Shown here one piece after another: positions 62,509 through 64,000 of a stretch of 64,000 nt of DNA. The notes beneath the pieces are model-generated. The model was not told where the DNA came from and made no database searches. It worked only from the letters and a program-made list of their open reading frames with translations. The translations under genes were made by a program, and so were the position numbers. This stretch comes from Holophagales bacterium (GTDB lineage: Bacteria; Acidobacteriota; Thermoanaerobaculia; UBA5066): the NCBI GenBank assembly GCA_016714815.1, contig JADKBZ010000002.1, positions 248,001 to 312,000 of the forward strand, read 5' to 3'. How positions within the stretch are numbered: the first letter of the stretch is position 1; each line of letters starts with the position of its first letter.

Positions 62509-62534
62509 GCAGGCTCCCTCTCCGGAGGGCCTGC
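62509..62534. terminator. Hairpin between convergent genes
   Basis: GCAGG-ct-CCCTC tcc-G GAGGG-CCTGC: paired arms with a small bulge, between the Rrf2-type gene (+) and the phospholipase gene (-). No T-run, so a weak call. Confidence 0.35.
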
Positions 62535-62552
62535 GCCGGGCGGCGGGACCCG

Positions 62553-63836
62553 TCAGTACTGGGACCGGAGCAGTCCGTGCATCCACTCGAGGAACTTCTC
62601 CCCGAACGACCGCTGCTTCCACTCCGCCAGCGTGATCTGCCGGGAGTCGGCGAGGTCGCGCTCGAACATGAGCTCCATCTCCCTGGCGAAACCGCTGTCG
62701 AAGACGTGCACGTTCGACTCGTAGTTCCAGGAGAACGAACGGTTCGTCAGGTTCGAGGAGCCGACGCTCGCCCAGCTGCCGTCGACGACGAGGGTCTTGG
62801 CGTGAAGCCGCGCCCGCTGGTACTCCCAGATCTCGACGCCGGCCTCCAGCAGGTCGTGGTAATCGTTGCGGCCGGCGTAGCGGACGTACGGCAGGTCGGT
62901 GAGCGGCCCCGGCAGCAGGATCCGAACGCACACGCCCCGCTTCACCGCCTCGGCCAGGACCTTCTTGGCGGGACCGTCGGGAACGAAGTAGGCGCTGGTG
63001 ATGTCGAGCCGGCTCGCCGCGGAGCCGACGGCCACGAGGAACGAGAGCCGCGCCGGGTTCGAGTCGAACCCGGGCGTCGAGTCCATCACCTGGCACACGG
63101 CTTCGCCCGACTTCCCGTTCGAGGGGTAGAGCGCCCGGCCCGCCAGCAGCTCGCCCGTCGCCTCCAGCCAGGCGCGGCCGAAGGCGGCCTGGAGCTGACG
63201 CGTCACGGGACCCTGGACGCGCACGACCGTGTCCCGCCAGCGCGTCGGCAGGTCGGCGTTGCCGAGCCACTCGTCCTCGAAGCAGATGCCGCCGACGAAG
63301 CCGACCCGGCCGTCGACGATCAGGACCTTCCGGTGGGTCCTGAGGTGCACCTTGAGGAGGGTCGCGGCGCCGATCGGCCGGAAGAAGACGACCGTGGCGC
63401 CGGCATCGCGCAGGAGCTGCTCGTTCGCCTCGCCGAAGCCCGCCGACCCGATGGCGTCGACGAGGAGCCGCACGGCGACTCCGGCGCGGGCACGTTCCGC
63501 AAGGGCCGTCGCGAAGCGGCGGGCGATGACCCCGTCCCGGAAAATGTAGGCTTCGAGGTGGATGCTCGTCTGCGCCGAGGAGATCTCGTCGAGCATCGCC
63601 GGAAAGGCCCCGTCGCCGTTCTCGAGCACCTGGACGGCGTTTCCCCCGACCGGCTCGTTCCCGGAGGCGAGCGTGAAGGCGGCGAGAGGGTCCGCCGTGG
63701 GCGAGGTCAGAGCGGGCCGGTAGCGGAGCCGGAGCGCCGTCGCGCAGCCCGACAGGGCCACGAGAAGGCCCGCGACCAGGAGCACCGGCAGGAACGAACG
63801 TCTCCTCACCAAGCCGATGAGGATACCCGTAGTCAC
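62553..63836 (-). CDS. Phospholipase D / cardiolipin synthase-like lipoprotein
   Basis: 427 residues from GTG 63836; an in-frame GTG at 63809 is also possible. The lipobox LSGC puts Cys31 at the mature N-terminus, unusual for cardiolipin synthases, which are membrane proteins with helices. Two HKD motifs are intact: HLRTHRKVLIVDGRVGFVGG and RLHAKTLVVDGSWASVGSSN. It should catalyse phosphatidyl transfer or phosphodiester cleavage in the periplasm or on the outer membrane. Confidence 0.88.
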   Translation of the reverse strand: MTTGILIGLVRRRSFLPVLLVAGLLVALSGCATALRLRYRPALTSPTADPLAAFTLASGNEPVGGNAVQVLENGDGAFPAMLDEISSAQTSIHLEAYIFRDGVIARRFATALAERARAGVAVRLLVDAIGSAGFGEANEQLLRDAGATVVFFRPIGAATLLKVHLRTHRKVLIVDGRVGFVGGICFEDEWLGNADLPTRWRDTVVRVQGPVTRQLQAAFGRAWLEATGELLAGRALYPSNGKSGEAVCQVMDSTPGFDSNPARLSFLVAVGSAASRLDITSAYFVPDGPAKKVLAEAVKRGVCVRILLPGPLTDLPYVRYAGRNDYHDLLEAGVEIWEYQRARLHAKTLVVDGSWASVGSSNLTNRSFSWNYESNVHVFDSGFAREMELMFERDLADSRQITLAEWKQRSFGEKFLEWMHGLLRSQY

Positions 63837-63967
63837 CCGCCGGCCGGTCGGACCGGGTCTGACGCCCGTCCGGGCGCGGCCGTCCCCGGAAGGAACGCCC
63901 TCGTCTCGCCTATTCTCGTCGCGCCCGCCGCCCGGGCGGGCACCGGAGGTCGATCGATGAGGAGCCG

Positions 63968-64000
63968 ATGCGCCGCCTCCTGAGAATCTCCCTGAGACTC
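63968..64000 (+). CDS. Start of a gene running off the right edge
   Basis: ATG 63968 opens a frame (MRRLLRISLRL) with no stop before the window ends; the sequence looks like the start of a signal or membrane anchor. A competing ATG at 63957 has the better GGAGG site but stops after 8 codons. Too short to identify. Confidence 0.4.
   Translation, partial: MRRLLRISLRL

Overview
The window is one continuous, strongly GC-rich bacterial chromosome segment. Three things point to an Acidobacteriota-like Gram-negative organism, possibly Thermoanaerobaculia/Holophagae-like (inference, no marker gene is present): a Ser/Thr kinase carrying TolB/WD40-type beta-propeller repeats, many secreted repeat proteins of unknown role, and an outer-membrane OmpW homologue. 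I see no rRNA, tRNA, CRISPR array, prophage or intact insertion sequence. Genes are tightly packed. Many junctions are 4-nt GTGA, ATGA or TTGA stop/start overlaps.

Layout. 1-2061 (-): end-truncated secreted Ig-like repeat protein. 2193-5984 (+): TRAP transporter with a TatT lipoprotein, DctP and a fused DctQM. 6068-9442 (-): ackA-pta acetate/acetyl-CoA module. 9747-10932: unknown secreted protein and a PilZ protein. 11159-15942 (+): Rrf2 regulator with a sulfate/thiosulfate ABC importer, then an L,D-transpeptidase-like protein. 15977-20834 (-): asd-lysC-dapB-dapA-dapD lysine/diaminopimelate operon behind a leader that looks like a transcription attenuator. 21316-25292: Ser/Thr kinase and UbiB-type kinase. 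25395-27955 (+): hybrid-type signalling pair. 28001-30304 (-): SGNH-like secreted protein with a tandem C-terminal repeat. 30536-34196 (+): 2-oxo acid dehydrogenase E1a, E1b and a frame-disrupted E2. 34211-36478: methyltransferase and lipB. 36521-38953: hypCDE. 38972-41220 (-): Fur-like regulator and two secreted proteins. 41359-44682 (+): thioredoxin-fold protein and a frameshifted repeat/metallophosphoesterase fusion, bracketed by two copies of a short dispersed repeat. 44767-50717: a giant double-domain tyrosine phenol-lyase-like enzyme, divergent from a beta-lactamase-fold/Lrp/MBL operon. 50718-51830: decayed region (UPF0175 antitoxin-like gene, prolyl-oligopeptidase remnant, ECF sigma remnant). 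51895-54679: Cys-rich secreted proteins, quinone reductase and a secreted unknown. 54912-58574: exo-rhamnogalacturonan-lyase-like secreted protein. 58602-63836: class A beta-lactamase-like lipoprotein, TPR protein, cyclophilin, OmpW, Rrf2/NsrR-like regulator and a phospholipase-D/cardiolipin-synthase lipoprotein. A further gene begins at the right edge.

How the parts fit: ackA-pta, the 2-oxo acid dehydrogenase, lipB (lipoate attachment) and hypCDE (NiFe-hydrogenase maturation) suggest acetyl-CoA-centred metabolism with hydrogen turnover. TRAP and sulfate importers, secreted hydrolases and a tyrosine-lyase-like enzyme suggest a scavenging heterotroph. The most unusual object is the 889-residue lyase at 44767-47436. 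Its C-terminal half keeps the tyrosine phenol-lyase active site, while its N-terminal half is a homologous domain that has lost the PLP lysine. Three genes are broken by single G/C indels, which may partly be assembly error.
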